From Escallonia rubra (Eukaryota > Streptophyta > Magnoliopsida > Escalloniales > Escalloniaceae), in assembly GCA_033065855.1 (NCBI GenBank), contig JAVXUO010001034.1:1302001-1366000 (forward strand): a stretch of DNA of 64,000 nucleotides. The letters are read 5' to 3'. A program made the translations under genes and the position numbers. The stretch's first letter is position 1. Every line of letters begins with the position of its first letter. Under the pieces are notes generated by a model. The model had not been told where the DNA came from, ran no database searches, and saw nothing but the letters and a program-made list of their open reading frames with translations. This document shows positions 23,556-35,443 of the stretch, piece by piece.

Positions 23556-23668
23556 AGTCGTGGTTTTGAACCGCGATTTCCAAAAAGGTGGTATGCAGGT
23601 AAATAAGTTTGAAAATGGAGTAAACATGTGATTAAGATTTAAATTAATATTATTTAAGAAAAAAACTC
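23556..23668 (-). repeat. Right inverted repeat of the 10.85-kb element
   Basis: Reverse complement of 12817-12925 at roughly 85% identity by eye. Its inner end carries a 17-bp palindrome, CGTGGTTTTGAACCGCG, at 23559-23575, related to the palindromes of the left field. The outer tip reads AAAAAAACTC on the plus strand. Confidence 0.75.
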
Positions 23669-23756
23669 GTTGTTTTTAATCTTTTCTTTCTCGTCCTGCT
23701 GACTGACGGCAAGTGGTGAGCAACCACCATGAAGGACTGAGGTTAAGAAGATTTTA

Positions 23757-24867
23757 GGGCTAATTATACCTATGTCCCTGAAGTTTGGGGGTAATTACAG
23801 GCAAAGACAATAGTTTTGACAAATTACACTTGTGTCCATTGACCAAACGGAACCCTAAAAATCCTAACGGTTTTAACAAAATGACTTTATTGCCCTTATG
23901 TTAGAAAGTTATTTTTTTAAATGCCATTGTCTCTTTTTAGAAAAGAAAATCAGAAAAGAAAAACCCTAATTCTAACCACCCCACCCCACCGCCACCCAAC
24001 CCCCTATCCCCCCCAACCCAATTCTGTCTTTCAAACTCCCCCGACCACCGCACCCCTTCGTCTCCCCGTCTGCCTCCTCCTTCCCCGTCGCCGCACCACA
24101 CTCCCCCTTCGCTTCCCCGTCGTCGTGACCGCCCTCCCCATTCCCCGTCCCCGTCGCCGCAAAGTTAGTCAACAGTGATGGAGGTAACGGCGCACCCCGT
24201 CGGAGTGATCCATTAATTATTGAATTGAATTGAAATGGGAGTTAGAGAGAGAAAGGGATGCCGGCGGTGTCTCAACGGCGTGGGTTTGCCAAGGGGCTTG
24301 CCAGCGGTGTGGGTTTGTCAAAGGGCTTGCTGGCGTGGTGGGGTGGGTTTGCCAAGGGGCTTGCCGACGGGGTGGGGTGGGGCAAGTCTGCCGGATGGTG
24401 GGCCGAGAGAGGCTATCGGCGGCGTGGGGTGAGGGGGAGGCTTGGGCTGCCAGCGACGAGTTCAGATCTGGAGAAGGAGAAGGAGAAGAGAAACCCTAAT
24501 TTGAAATTTAGGGTTTTGAAACCCTAATTTTAAGGTTTCAAAACCCTAATTTTTAAATCAGGGTTTCAAATCCTTCTAATTTAGGATTTCAAAAGCTTAA
24601 TTTGCAAATTAGTTGCAAATCCTAATTTTAAAAAATTAAGGTTTAATTTGAAAATTATAAAAATTATTTAGGATATACTGTACAAGGGCAGAATTGCAAA
24701 TTTTTAAATACGTAATGATGAACAGTATACTTTTTGGATGGAACCCTAACGGATGGATACGTGTGATACATTTGAAACACTTTTGGTCACGGAATGTTAC
24801 ATTTCGAAACTTTATGTCCTTGACTGTAATTACCCCATAACCTCAGGGACATAGGTGTAATTAGCCC
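23757..24867. mobile_element. Non-autonomous TIR element with GC-rich core (family copy A)
   Basis: The ends are inverted copies: GGGCTAATTATACCTATGTC at the left and, reverse complemented, GGGCTAATTACACCTATGTC at the right, with similarity continuing for about 50-60 bp and weaker pairing further in. The core is strongly GC-rich, with C-rich sequence at 23977-24170 and a GGGTTTGCCAAGGGGCTTGCC minisatellite at 24280-24400, followed by palindromic AAACCCTAAT/ATTAGGGTTT blocks at 24490-24570. Frames through the core give low-complexity proline- or glycine-rich peptides and are not genes. Related copies are at 43206-44088 and from 46954. No transposase is seen. The superfamily is not decided, as no clean target duplication was found. 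Confidence 0.75.
24280..24400 (+). repeat. Minisatellite in TIR element copy A
   Basis: Three to four imperfect units of about 30-36 bp, built on GTGGGTTTGCCAAGGGGCTT followed by GCCGRCG or GCTGGCG. All three frames stay open here because the sequence lacks A and T, which explains the glycine/cysteine-rich frames on the plus strand. Confidence 0.75.
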
Positions 24868-27284
24868 AAAAAAAATTTCAAAGAAAGAGAACATATTCTC
24901 GTGAGAATGGCAACCCTTGTGTGAAGGACAAGGTTTCAATGTGATCTCGCGTCTTTGATACAAAACTATCTGAAAATGATAAATCTACCGGACGTAAGAA
25001 ACAAATTTGATGTCCACCTTTAGACAAATGCCAGACTCCCAAAAGAACAATATTGATTCCGCCGTCTACTAAAACTAATAATTAGTTAACGGTCAAGACT
25101 TTGTATCGTAAAAGAACCGTTATCTTTGAATCCGTCGCTCGTACGTACACAAGGAATTGATCAGACGGCCCTCGGCGTGTTTGTGATTTTGGCTTAGTAT
25201 AACGAGCCCAATTACTCGACCCAGCCCAGCTCATTATAGCCCTTAGCTTAAGCAATAATGTGGTGCCTCAAGCTTAGTTCCAACTTGTTGGGCCAGTAGT
25301 TCTTTAGCGGGTCAGGCCCGACAGGATGTCTGAATGCAGTTGAAAGTCAAAGCCCATACTTCACAATACGTAAATGAAGATGGTTTGGGGCATTGGGGCT
25401 TCAAGCAAACACTACACAACCAGCTTGAATTTGGTGACGACGTTCAACCGCCTCTATTTCTCATCTCGTTATAACTATAAGCTCGTTTTATTAAACTCGG
25501 TTTTGAGTATTTCTTAGTCAAAACGAGAGAACTAAACCCAGTCAGCGGCCTACCAAATTGCATTTAAAGCAACAAATAAGCAGTATTAGGGCATCTAGAT
25601 CCTTCGAAGTTGAAGCATAGATGTTGATGTGAATGTGGTCACAAATAGGCCCCATTTATCAGCTGTGATGGAAAATATGTATTTGTCGCCGCGGGGGGAA
25701 GAAAAAGACAAAAAATGTAAATTTTTAGCGAAAAATAGATTTTTAGTAGCAAAATTGAGCTCTGCAGTACAGGAGGAGATCATACGTGTCATGTACTCGA
25801 TTTTGTACTTTTTCAATGTGATCTAATTATTACAATGTAGAAATTGTCTCTTGACGTATATGTTGTGCGCAAGGTCCAACAAACTTTGAAAATTCCACCG
25901 GGACTCTCATTTTTTGCGGCGTCTGTTATAATTCCAACGATAAACCAGGTGCGTATAGGCATTAAATATGTCGATTTCGAATAATGAATTGATTGGATTC
26001 TCCCTGATCCTGTCGGAATTTTTTTCTGCCCCCTCTTGAGGAATCACTCCTCGCCCCATGCCGAGCACACGTCTTACTCTGTTTGTATTACAACACGAGG
26101 TGTTTTTGCAAAAAAATAGAGGAGACTTGTGAATAAAAGGTCGTTTGACAAGTGAGCCACCTTGAGTCAATCAGTTTTGCGAACACGGTCAAGCTCGAAC
26201 AGTGATTCGAGTACTTCTCAACTGAGCTTAGATTATCTCTGAGTTACTGAACGAGTTGATCTGGATGCTTGTTTGTGAAACGAACCAACTGCCACATACT
26301 CGAGAAATTGAGGGGAAAAAGAGTAATGAAATTTCAAACTGAACCAGAAAATTGGTTGAAGCCCCATTTATTCCTTGGAATAAGGGCTTAACTAAAGGGT
26401 AGTAGGGTACGGGGTTACCTATCTACACATGTTTTCTTCATGGAATTGCCATAGTTTTGTGCATTTGTATGCACTGCGAAGTAGCAAGCTGTCTCTATTT
26501 CACATAAAGGATCGGCCGTCCAACCAACCACTTTGGTTACCATTAAAACGGATTCCAGTCAAAATTAACATGATAGCACCATTTAGGTTCAAACGCTTCT
26601 TCTAACGGGCTAATTTCATCGTAGAAATAGTGACGAAATAGAAGCACGCATAGATAACTGGTATATTTCTTATTCAGAAGTGAGATTGAATGACAGATCC
26701 AGTTGAAACTCATGATCAGGGTGAATTTTTTCATTTTTGGAGTGTATTTACCATTTTTTGTTTAGAATTCAATCTCATTTTTTGTGTTTATTGTAGTTTA
26801 ATTTGAACTATTATTCGTACTCGTAGAATTTAGTTGAATCACATTCGTTGGAAGTAGAAAATGTATGAGAAATTATGTGGATAAAAAATTTGGGCACGGA
26901 ATTCATTAGGACAAGGTACACGTACAGTTGGGACTATCATTAATCTTACATAAATATGAATGGTTGTCCGATCTGTTATTGGTCAGGCACAAGAAATGTT
27001 TATCTCTACCATCCAATTACTTTTAATTAAATGTTTATTTTCTGTTAAAAATATTAACGGTCGTTTTGTCACATTGAAAATGCTTAAAATACTTTTTACT
27101 CAAACGCTATCCATAACTTGAAGCTAATTTTGCTAAAAACAGCTTATTTAAAGTTAATTTTAAAATTTAATTAACATTTAATTTAGAATCCACTTTTGAG
27201 AATCAACCTTAAGAAAACTCGACATTGCCATGCCTTTCCCGGCCACAAGCACTCAAAATTCGTTCCACGAGTCTAAATCACTTA
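24868..27284. other. Intergenic, no recognised gene
   Basis: About 2.4 kb of AT-rich sequence. Frames of 60-90 codons on both strands show no family motif. The part near 27100-27210 resembles the right half of the MITE at 35827-36223 (TATCCATAACTT, AAAGTTAATTTT, TTTTGAGAATCAA), so it is probably a fragment of that family. The rest is unassigned. Confidence 0.5.
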
Positions 27285-28037
27285 GAGCCCGTTTAGGATT
27301 GAAAAAAAACAGATTCTGCTTAAATCTTAATCAATTTTCAAAATCTGATTTAATCAGAATCAGTTTGCTGTTTGGCAAAAGTAATTGTAAATTAGATTAA
27401 ATTTATAAAAAGTGTTTGGATAAAAAGTATTAAATCAGTTTCACTATGACAAAATGACCATAGAGGGCATTCAATAAACAATTTTTATAATATTCAAGTA
27501 TCGTTAACATAACTTTTATTCGTAAATAATTATAGTGTCCAAATAAATTATGAAAATAACTATTTTCACGTCCTACAAAAGTTGTTACTTTTAATTTTAA
27601 ATTAAAAACATAAACAATCTCATGTTATTGCTTATAGTAGGACAACATCCCAAAATTACAAATAAAATTTATAATGAAAAAAAAAAAAATATATTTATCT
27701 AGTAGAAACCGCATCACAAATAGCATCATGAACATTAGTATGGAAAAGAGGTTAGCAGAGAAGAGATAAACTCCAGCAATTATCTAATTAATTAAGGGGT
27801 ATGAGAGGTCTTTTTGTAAAAAATATAGGGATATGATGGTAAATTACATGGTCAAACCTGATTATGGAAAAAGTGATTATTTCATAATCCTCACTTTTGA
27901 GGATTATGGATTAAATCAGTTTTTAGCTTTTGGAGATGGATTAAATCTGTTAATCTATTTTGCCAAACACTCACAAACCTGATTTAATCTAGATTAAATC
28001 AGGTTTGACCAAGATTTAATCAATCCCAAACACCCTC
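27285..28037. mobile_element. Harbinger/Tourist-like MITE, 753 bp
   Basis: Inverted ends GAGCCCGTTTAGGATTGA (left) and, reverse complemented, GAGGGTGTTTGGGATTGA (right) are flanked by the trinucleotide TTA on both sides (27282-27284 and 28038-28040). A TTA/TAA duplication with GTTTGG-type ends is characteristic of Tourist MITEs mobilised by PIF/Harbinger transposases. The interior is AT-rich, built of diverged GATTTAATC repeats, and has no coding capacity. Confidence 0.8.
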
Positions 28038-28728
28038 TTAATTCAAATTAAAGATTTTGGGCAGCTCATATTGAGCCGCATTATTTGAGACTCAAACTTT
28101 GAAGTAAAAGTTTAGAAAAGAACGTAGTATAGCCCTAATAGACACCTCTGCGTGTTAGCTACCCAGCCTACCCTCTTCGGCATGTAATGTGACTGCAATA
28201 AAGTGTCATTTATATTGCCAGCGGATGCCCTTCAATGCTCCTGAGAACTCGAGCACTGTCGACATAAATTTTTCAGTTCACTGGCCTATTCAATTCTCAA
28301 CCTTTCTTTCCAGACACTACAGCTTGGCTGAAAGTGACCGAGATGTGCTTGTTTCAACAATTTCCCCCTTCTCATCTTTGAATATGGCCAAGACGAAGAA
28401 TTACACGTTCCCAAGTACTATTTCTGCGCATGCATGCATAAATATTTAAGTCACTAGAACTGCCTTCCATTTACAGTTAAGTGGTATCTTCATTCGCTAG
28501 CTTTTGACCTTTTACAAATGGTACAGTGAGATTACCCTGATGGGTATCTCAGAAATATTCTCGTGATAAGCTACAACCATAGGCAATGTTTGCGCAAACA
28601 CTCGACGAACCCCCCCCCAAAAAAAAAAAGTAAAAATAAAAAAGAAGACCAAAGTTTATGACTTATTAACAAGCAACAATGGAGGATATTGATGACGAAT
28701 AATGATAAACCCTAATTGGCAAGAGAAA
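28038..28728. other. Intergenic, 3' flank of the KCS gene
   Basis: No recognised protein. A C9/A12 homopolymer junction lies near 28611-28631. The sequence next to 28728 should include the 3' untranslated region of the minus-strand KCS gene. Confidence 0.5.
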
Positions 28729-30219
28729 TCACAGCTTGACAATCTCCGGAATGTGGACGGGATACCTATCAATGCAGTCCTGCCAAGGCCCGTCGGTCGG
28801 CGCTTTGATGCTCCGGTTACACTTCCAAACCGCGCTGTTGCACTTGAACCCGCTGCCAAACGCTATTTGCCAAACCCTGTCTCCCTTCTTCATCCTCCCT
28901 TTCGCCTCAATGTAGCTCAGCTCGTACCATAGCGAGGAGGACGACGTGTTACCGAACCTGTGCAGCGCCATTCTGGAGGCCTCCACGTGCTCAGCGGATA
29001 GCTGCAGGTTCTTCTGGAGCTCATCGATCACGGCACGGCCGCCAGCATGGATGCAGAAGTGTTCAAACGCTTGTTTGAAATCTGGAATGTAAGGCTTCCA
29101 TTTTGGATTGAATATCTTTCGGCCAATAAGCGTGAACAAGAACAGTAGTTGCTCTGATGCAGGCAAAACCAATGGTCCGATAGTAGTGATGTTCGACTTC
29201 AAGGCATCAGCCGCGATAACCATGAGATCTTTGGACAAATTGATGCCAACTTTGCCTTGTGGATCTTCCTCCTCGTACACACAGCGGTACGCCTTGTCGT
29301 CTCCGCCTTTATGCGTTCGGACAACGTGGACCAGTCGGTACTTGGCACGTCTCCGTTCGCGTCTCTTGTTGGACAAGAGCATAGCCGCGCCTCCCATCCT
29401 AAATAGGCAATTAGGCAGCAACATAGCCCTTTCTTTCCCTTGGTAGTAATTAGGCGTAATAATTTCGGTACTGACAACAACCGCGTTGGAATTCGGATGG
29501 ACTTGAAGCAAGTCTCTAGCTAAATCGATGGAGATCAATCCAGCACTGCATCCCATACCGGATAGATTGTAGCTCTTGATGTTACTCCGCAGCTTGTACT
29601 TGTTTACCACCATTGCGGACAAAGATGGCGTGGGAGAAAAGAGACTGCAGTTGACAATAAGGATGTCAATGTCCTTGGGCTTTAGGTTAGTCTTTTGCAA
29701 AAGCGAATCTATGACACCAAATATCACATCTTCCGCCTCCCCTCGAGCTGCTTCCATGGTGGGACTAGGAGGGATGTAGTGGATAGGAGGAGGCAGGCAA
29801 GTTTCCTCGCCAAGGCCAGATCGTTCCAATATGCGCATTTGGAAGTCGACGCTTTTCGGGTTGTCTTTGAGGTTGAGTCTCGAGTGTTCCATGAAGGTGG
29901 CGAAAGGGACGCGGCAGCTGATGGGGGCTTTGTAGCACGCGTAGTCGACGAGGTAGATGCAGCGAGGCTTGGACATGAAGTAGACCGTGGCGACGAAGAT
30001 GATGAGGAAAGAAGAGCAGAGGGTTTGGACGAGGTCGAAGCGGAGCAATTTGAGGACGTTGAGTATCTCCACGGGGCCTAGGCGGAGGATTTCGAGGGCG
30101 GTGGCGAGCATAATGGGGATGAGGAGGAAGGTGAGGATGTGGTTGACCAAGTACTGGTAGCCAAGCTTGACGTACTTGAGCTTGACTGAGCTGGTGAACA
30201 GTGGCAGTATCTGTGCCAT
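28729..30219 (-). CDS. KCS6: 3-ketoacyl-CoA synthase, KCS6/CER6 (CUT1) type
   Basis: Condensing enzyme of the ER fatty acid elongase: it joins malonyl-CoA to a long acyl-CoA, and the KCS6/CER6 type serves very-long-chain wax precursors of the cuticle. The frame is a single intact exon of 496 residues, the usual length. Two N-terminal membrane segments (about residues 28-48 and 66-84) precede the FAE1/CUT1 domain. The catalytic triad is visible: Cys224 in GMGCSAG, His391 in FCIHAGGRAV, Asn424 in FGNTSSSS. The opening SSVKLKYVKLGYQYLVNH and the C-terminus (DCIDRYPV..IPE.VKL) are close to Arabidopsis KCS6, rather than KCS4, 9 or 11, which end differently. No lesions are seen. The start is the first Met, with a TTTAAAT element about 100 bp upstream. 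Neighbours are MITEs, not pathway genes. KCS5 is the nearest alternative name. Confidence 0.94.
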   Translation of the reverse strand: MAQILPLFTSSVKLKYVKLGYQYLVNHILTFLLIPIMLATALEILRLGPVEILNVLKLLRFDLVQTLCSSFLIIFVATVYFMSKPRCIYLVDYACYKAPISCRVPFATFMEHSRLNLKDNPKSVDFQMRILERSGLGEETCLPPPIHYIPPSPTMEAARGEAEDVIFGVIDSLLQKTNLKPKDIDILIVNCSLFSPTPSLSAMVVNKYKLRSNIKSYNLSGMGCSAGLISIDLARDLLQVHPNSNAVVVSTEIITPNYYQGKERAMLLPNCLFRMGGAAMLLSNKRRERRRAKYRLVHVVRTHKGGDDKAYRCVYEEEDPQGKVGINLSKDLMVIAADALKSNITTIGPLVLPASEQLLFLFTLIGRKIFNPKWKPYIPDFKQAFEHFCIHAGGRAVIDELQKNLQLSAEHVEASRMALHRFGNTSSSSLWYELSYIEAKGRMKKGDRVWQIAFGSGFKCNSAVWKCNRSIKAPTDGPWQDCIDRYPVHIPEIVKL

Positions 30220-30314
30220 TCTTTCTGGAACTCACAGAGAAGAAAACAAAATGGAGAGGGAGCTGATGGAGACGAAGGGTGGAAGATTGTGAGGGAGGGG
30301 TTGGGAAGGTAGGG

Positions 30315-30321
30315 ATTTAAA
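30315..30321 (-). promoter_or_regulatory. TATA-like element of the KCS6 gene
   Basis: TTTAAAT on the minus strand, about 95-100 bp upstream of the start codon, preceding a leader rich in pyrimidines. It is a weak match to the TATA consensus but the only candidate at the expected distance. Confidence 0.4.
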
Positions 30322-33009
30322 GAGTGTCCAAGAAATGGGATCAGAAGGGTTGGGGGGGTAATGAATAAGGCAGATGAGATGATTAATTGATCAAGTTCAC
30401 GTCACACAACGCTCTGTTAGCTGGGACAGAACCTTAGAATGGTTGTATGTGCAACAATGGACTCGACCATTCTAAGCCATTCATAATAATGTACGTGTTA
30501 TGTGACAGTCTTTCGACTCCTTTGTCCGAGCTCTGTCCCAGAAGCCTGAACGACTCAAGGGTACTCCCTGTCCGGTGCGGTGGTGGTCCGATACCGTTGG
30601 AGATCCTTCACGTCCATTAAAGGCTAATTTTTATCTCCAAAAGATTAAATATAATCGATTTAAAAAAAAAAACTCTCTACCTTAACGCTTTTTATAATAT
30701 CCTTTTTCTACTTTGATTTATCTCATAGATGTACATATCACGCGTTAGCTTGGGCAATGTACTAAGTCCATCTCACGAGCAAGGCAAAAGCAAAAGAAAT
30801 TTGCGATCAAGTTCCTTGTTCAGAAGGATTATTGCATACTTATGTTAATTGTTTGAGGAAATATTGAAATGATTCTCTGAAATTGAAGAAAGTATGACAA
30901 TGATGTGACGAACTAACGTGGTGTTTGTTTTCCTTGGCTCTGGAAAACTAGAAAATATTTTATTGTTCAAGATCATTGGTCCATACCATCTATAATCGTT
31001 AGATTTATTGTATACTAACCTTCTATCTCACCTAACAGCTCTTTCGATCCAATCAGTCTCTTTTAATTCAACAACTGTAACTAATAAGAATCATCCAGGA
31101 AGACAAAAAATATTTATTCAATGCTAGAAAACAGCATACTACAATAATTAAGCCTAGAGTCTAGACATAACGTAACGTGATGCGAGTAATACCCGAGAAC
31201 CCGACTACTATTAGACGAATCAAAACTAAAAATATGAAAATTTTATGTCAACCAATAACCAAATTGGTATATAAGTTCAGTTGATATATCACTGTCCAAA
31301 TACAAATTGTATCTTAACATCCTTCGAAGTATTATACACTTTAAGACTGCCAAAAGTTTCAACGGCCGAATTGCGACGGACGTACTGACATCGGAACAGC
31401 GCATGTTCGCGATTATTGATTGTTCCGGTTGGAGGTGGTGTATACATAAATGCAGAGCTCCAGGAGCTTCAAAAGTTGCAAGTGATTCAGTTGCCAACTA
31501 ACATCGAAGATGAAAAACTGAACATTATCATTTTCCAAGCAGATGCCTGTACGGCTGTACCGATCATGGTGGGGCTTGTCCATTGATGAATTCTTGACAT
31601 GCAGCGCGAACCAACAAGAGCTTAAACTTAATTTCATCCGATTTTGAGGGCCAGGGTCTTCATTTCGTTTTATTTTAGTGTTAGGGTTACTCTTTACTTT
31701 ACTTTGCTCCGAAAAAATGTCAAGTCAGTGAATAGAACGTGTCTCAGTATTACTTTAAAAGGTAACAGTGTCATGGTTGGTTTTTTTGTTTTCAATCGAA
31801 AAAAGAACATTTTCATTCAATTTTCACGAAAAGAGAAAACAAGAGCCTCGAAATACAATGAGAAGAATAGTACTATGGAATACAATAACATCATATCCAT
31901 TGCTCTCCATATATAAAACGCAAAAATAGGTTATTTTGGTACAAAATCATGTCAATTCAAGTTATCGTCGCATCTCATCACCAAAAACTTACTAAAAGAG
32001 TGAGCAGAAACACACCAATATTGACGAACATTTACATAATATTTTCTTCGGATCAATCTCTTTGGCTACACAAGGAGGTCAACCAACTACGAGAAACTTA
32101 AAGCACATACCAAGCAACAAACAACAATCTCCATGAAGAGAAATTGCTTTTGAAACCAATAACTCTTACAAGGAGAGGCACTATGATTATGAAAAAGGGT
32201 TGAAACAACGGAATCTCATCTAATGCTAGAAGAGTAAAGGAATGCACAAGGGACGGGAGGGTCTCAACGACGAAATATACCCTCCCTTTCTTGGCGACCG
32301 CTAGACTTTTGCGAAGTTATACAAGTTATTATAATAGTTCGTTTTTTTATGTAATTCCTAGAACACTATGCTTTGACAAGCATGAGGGGGTTGTTTTTTT
32401 TGCATTTCTTGATTAATCTAAAATGAATAGTTTCTCATTCTGTTTTTTCTTGGCCGATAGAAACAAATCGTGAATAATATGTTAGAAACATATTCATGAA
32501 TCTATCTCAGTTTATTTTGGTAGTATTCACATTGCTACAAACTTTGGAAATCTTTTTTTCTTGTGAAATATTATTGTGTGCATTGAGAGTATCACGAGTT
32601 CTGTTTTAGGAGAAAGGAAAAGGAAAACCTTTCCGGGTAGTTGACGTATCACTGCTAACATCTTCTGATGGTAGTTGCTTTTAACAGATTATGCTGCTCC
32701 CCATATAGCAAAGCATGTATCCTTTAGATGATCAAATTGACCTGGACATGTTTCCAACCAAATAGTACAAAATACACAACTAGAACTGAGAAAAGGAGGA
32801 AAAAAAAAATTCACTAAATCAATCAGTTGATTTATGAAGCCAGTTGACCATTAGTTACCATTGTTAGAACCAAGGATGTAAATGAATTTTGTATATTTAC
32901 AGTTGAAGAATGCGTGCTATTTATGTACGTTAATCTATGTGTCAAAATTAGTGGTCTATAACTATCGATTCGTGTACGTAACGAATTGAACATCTTGACT
33001 ATGGTTACT
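30322..33009. other. Intergenic, upstream of KCS6
   Basis: The proximal few hundred bases must hold the KCS6 promoter, but no specific operator is convincing. The remainder, to 33009, is AT-rich with only short unrecognised frames. No MITE ends were identified within it. Confidence 0.5.
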
Positions 33010-33174
33010 GGATCAAGATTCTCTGATGTACAGTATTTAGCGACAAAAGATTGTCATTAAACGTGTTTTGTCGTTGTTATTAAAATTTATAGTGACAATT
33101 TTTTGTCGCTAAAAAATATTTAATGACATTTTGTGGGTACAGTACTTTTGCTGTACAGCAGAGGATCTTGATCC
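33010..33174. mobile_element. Small MITE, 165 bp, Mutator-like by target duplication
   Basis: Inverted ends GGATCAAGATTCTCTGATGT (left) and, reverse complemented, GGATCAAGATCCTCTGCTGT (right), followed inwards by ACAGTA and by TTTAGCGACAAAA-type sequence on both arms. It is flanked by 9-bp direct repeats with one mismatch: ATGGTTACT at 33001-33009 and ATAGTTACT at 33175-33183. A 9-bp duplication fits Mutator-type transposition. The interior is wholly non-coding and could fold into a long hairpin. Confidence 0.8.
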
Positions 33175-35294
33175 ATAGTTACTCATATGAAGATCAAGTG
33201 GATAAATATGCTTGACTTTAATAACCATATTCTTTTAAAATTTTGAACTTTTATCTGCAGATGGTCATGTTCTTCTTAAGATTAGCCATCACCTTCTCGC
33301 AAACTATTTTGTGCTAGCCAATTACTGCCCCTTGAAAAGCTTTGTGATCTTTAGGGATGAAAAGAGACGGCTCATCATCGCCAACAAAGACTATTCTACT
33401 TTTACTGTCATAGGAGGAGGTTAAAAAAAAGTTCACTAGACAGGTCACAGGCATTATATTTCTGAAAAAAATGAGGGAAGCAGGTCTAAAGGTTTCTTGG
33501 GTATGATGAATGGGAGGTAACAACCGGCGGTGATGATTTTCCGGCGAGCGTCAATTTGTGCTGATGGTGATATGGTTATTCGTGCTTTTCCGGTGCTCAT
33601 GTTGTGGAGATTTGGAGTAGTTCAAGCCTTTGAGATATTGTGTCATATAACTCAAATAAAAAAATTTCAATAATTGAAAGACACTCAGTCAAATTACTGT
33701 AAATCATGATAATATTGTTGAGCTCATTTTCTAATAATTTAAGTTTTTAGAGCAGATGGTAACTTAACAATTACTTTATTGAGAATTATGATTCTATAAG
33801 AATCCTCAAAGATCGTGAAGTGATCTTCAAGAATTCTAACTTGATCCTAACAGATCTGCCCTTAGGCCCAGCCATCAAGCTCCTAGTCTTACAAGCGGTC
33901 TTCTACCTATAGGTATGTAAAATGGACTACCCACATGTAAGCAAACAACTACACACACATCGATCACTCATTTTCTCTCTCGCAGGTTATCGTTACAGGC
34001 TAGAATTCTGAACCTTATTTTTAGCAGCAACATTGTGTATAAATATTAAGGGCTCAGTTGATATTTAAAAGTACGTTGGGTGAGCTTTGGCAGACGCATA
34101 AAAGAATCAAGGACTATATGACATTTGAATATACATCCTAGTAACATCAACAATTACGGTGTACTTCTTTTTTTTTCAATACAAGTAATTACAATAAAGT
34201 TTTTGGACGGCAAAGTAACGGAAGGTCAAACTTGATAGAATGTTTGGTGGTTTTGTACATAGGTTATGTTCTTTTAATCACAAATAAATTTAGATTATGC
34301 AGATGGACTCTTGAGTTATTTAAGACTTCGACCTCTATTAAATTTTGAGATCAAACCCAAATGCTTTTCTTAGGTAATATTACAGAGCGATGTTGGATTG
34401 TTTGAAAGTAGCCGTAGTTTTACGGCTTGTACGTTAGGGCCATGAGTGACTCTTAATAGTTTTTCTTTTATGTTGTGGTCGCAGAATTACATGCGAGGCT
34501 GAATTGATGTTTGTTCAGTAATTACCCCTGAACAATGGCTGTTTGATGGTCGCATATCTGATTCGTTAAAGGCGGGTATTTAGTAAGAAGTTCATTGTCT
34601 GGGAAGATTGTGACGGGAGAAGCAAGACGGCCTTTGATTGCCACAACCGAATAGCGTAATTGAATGAGGCATGAACGAAGAGAGCTTTCCCCAAGTGCAT
34701 AGGGAGAGATTTGTTAGGGGATGGAACAATTCATACCTTAGCTGAATGGATTTCTTTTCCAAGAAACTAGGCTATGTGGTACTTAATGACCAAATCGACC
34801 TCCTTTCAATTCGTTTTGGTATCTCAAAATCAAACCAACCCGGCGCTACTCTACGAAGCTATAGCAATTAAGCGAGCAAAAGAAAGATCTTAAAATTGAG
34901 TACACTACAAAGGAAGGGAGGTGGATCGGAAATTCAAGTTAGTCAAATGATGTGCCCAAATAAATGTATTAACTCTCAATGTCGCATTACTATCTACGTA
35001 TCTTTCTTTTAAACTTTTTGTTATTACGAATGATTAATTTCGAGCATCAAGAATGATGGCTTCCAAAGAGAGAGGTGTGCAAAAAAAAACCCCCAACCCC
35101 CATGTGCTTTCCGATCAACAACGAAATATGCATTCGTTGCTAGAGAAGGAGTTCACATAACAAGGCTTTTATCTCTGCATCACCCTATTAGAGCACACAT
35201 GTCCAATCCAGCTGAAATGGACAGCTGCAGGTGACCACATATAAACCCTAATTGATTGTTCAGCAATGTGGCGAAATACGAAAGGAGACACTTA
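33175..35294. other. Intergenic, no recognised gene
   Basis: On the minus strand, a 46-codon frame starting with an ATG near 33602 and a 69-codon frame at 33523-33314 overlap in different phases. Neither matches a family I know. The rest is AT-rich and featureless. Confidence 0.45.
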
Positions 35295-35306
35295 TGCAGC
35301 TGTTTG

Positions 35307-35431
35307 TTTTTTAAAAAAAAATTTCTCAATTGAGAAATATTAGAACTGCATTTCATACATATAACCCGGAAGGAGGGGAATCAAACTCGAGACCTCGAGG
35401 CCCTTGCCAACTCCACCAACCCCTTTGAGTT
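35307..35431 (-). mobile_element. Short tRNA-derived SINE, minus strand
   Basis: Read on the minus strand, the element starts with GGGGTTGGTGGAGTTGGC (A-box-like) and has GAGTTTGATTCC (B-box-like) about 30 bases later, then a short body ending in a T/A-rich tail. It is bracketed by exact 12-bp direct repeats TGCAGCTGTTTG at 35295-35306 and 35432-35443, a good target duplication. At about 125 bp it is short, either a small SINE family or an internally shortened copy. It is not a functional tRNA gene: there is no cloverleaf. Confidence 0.8.
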
Positions 35432-35443
35432 TGCAGCTGTTTG

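Larger units (their letters stand above)
12817..23668. mobile_element. 10.85-kb TIR-bounded element of unassigned family
   Basis: Its ends, 12817-12925 and 23556-23668, are inverted copies of each other. Both start GAGTTTTTTT, run through AAATAATATTAATTTAAA and AATCACATGTTTACTC, and end at a CGTGGTT-like palindrome. Inside, in order: a 1.7-kb palindrome-rich field (12926-14660), a 123-codon ORF on the minus strand (15122-15493), about nine tandem 510-bp units (15848-20548), a diverged second copy of the ORF on the plus strand (from 20598), then 2.4 kb of unassigned sequence. No transposase domain is recognised, so if it is a transposon it is non-autonomous or uses an unfamiliar enzyme. A clean target duplication was not found; the flanks share only a loose T-rich resemblance. 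MULE, CACTA or foldback-type ancestry are all possible. The evidence for a unit is the inverted ends plus shared palindromes at both ends. Confidence 0.55.

Noticed and set aside
23921-24527. Proline-rich and glycine/cysteine-rich frames, several phases open at once
   Set aside because: They follow C-rich and GGGTTTGCC-repeat sequence in a TIR element core; several overlapping frames are open because A and T are scarce, not because of coding.
33314-33640. Minus-strand frames giving VFVGDDEPSLFIPKDHKAF and an ATG-initiated 46-residue peptide
   Set aside because: They lie in different phases, are short, and match no family I know; not enough to call a gene.
35307-35431. Possible tRNA gene (A- and B-box-like words)
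   Set aside because: No cloverleaf or anticodon stem can be drawn, and it is bracketed by a 12-bp target duplication, so it is a SINE.
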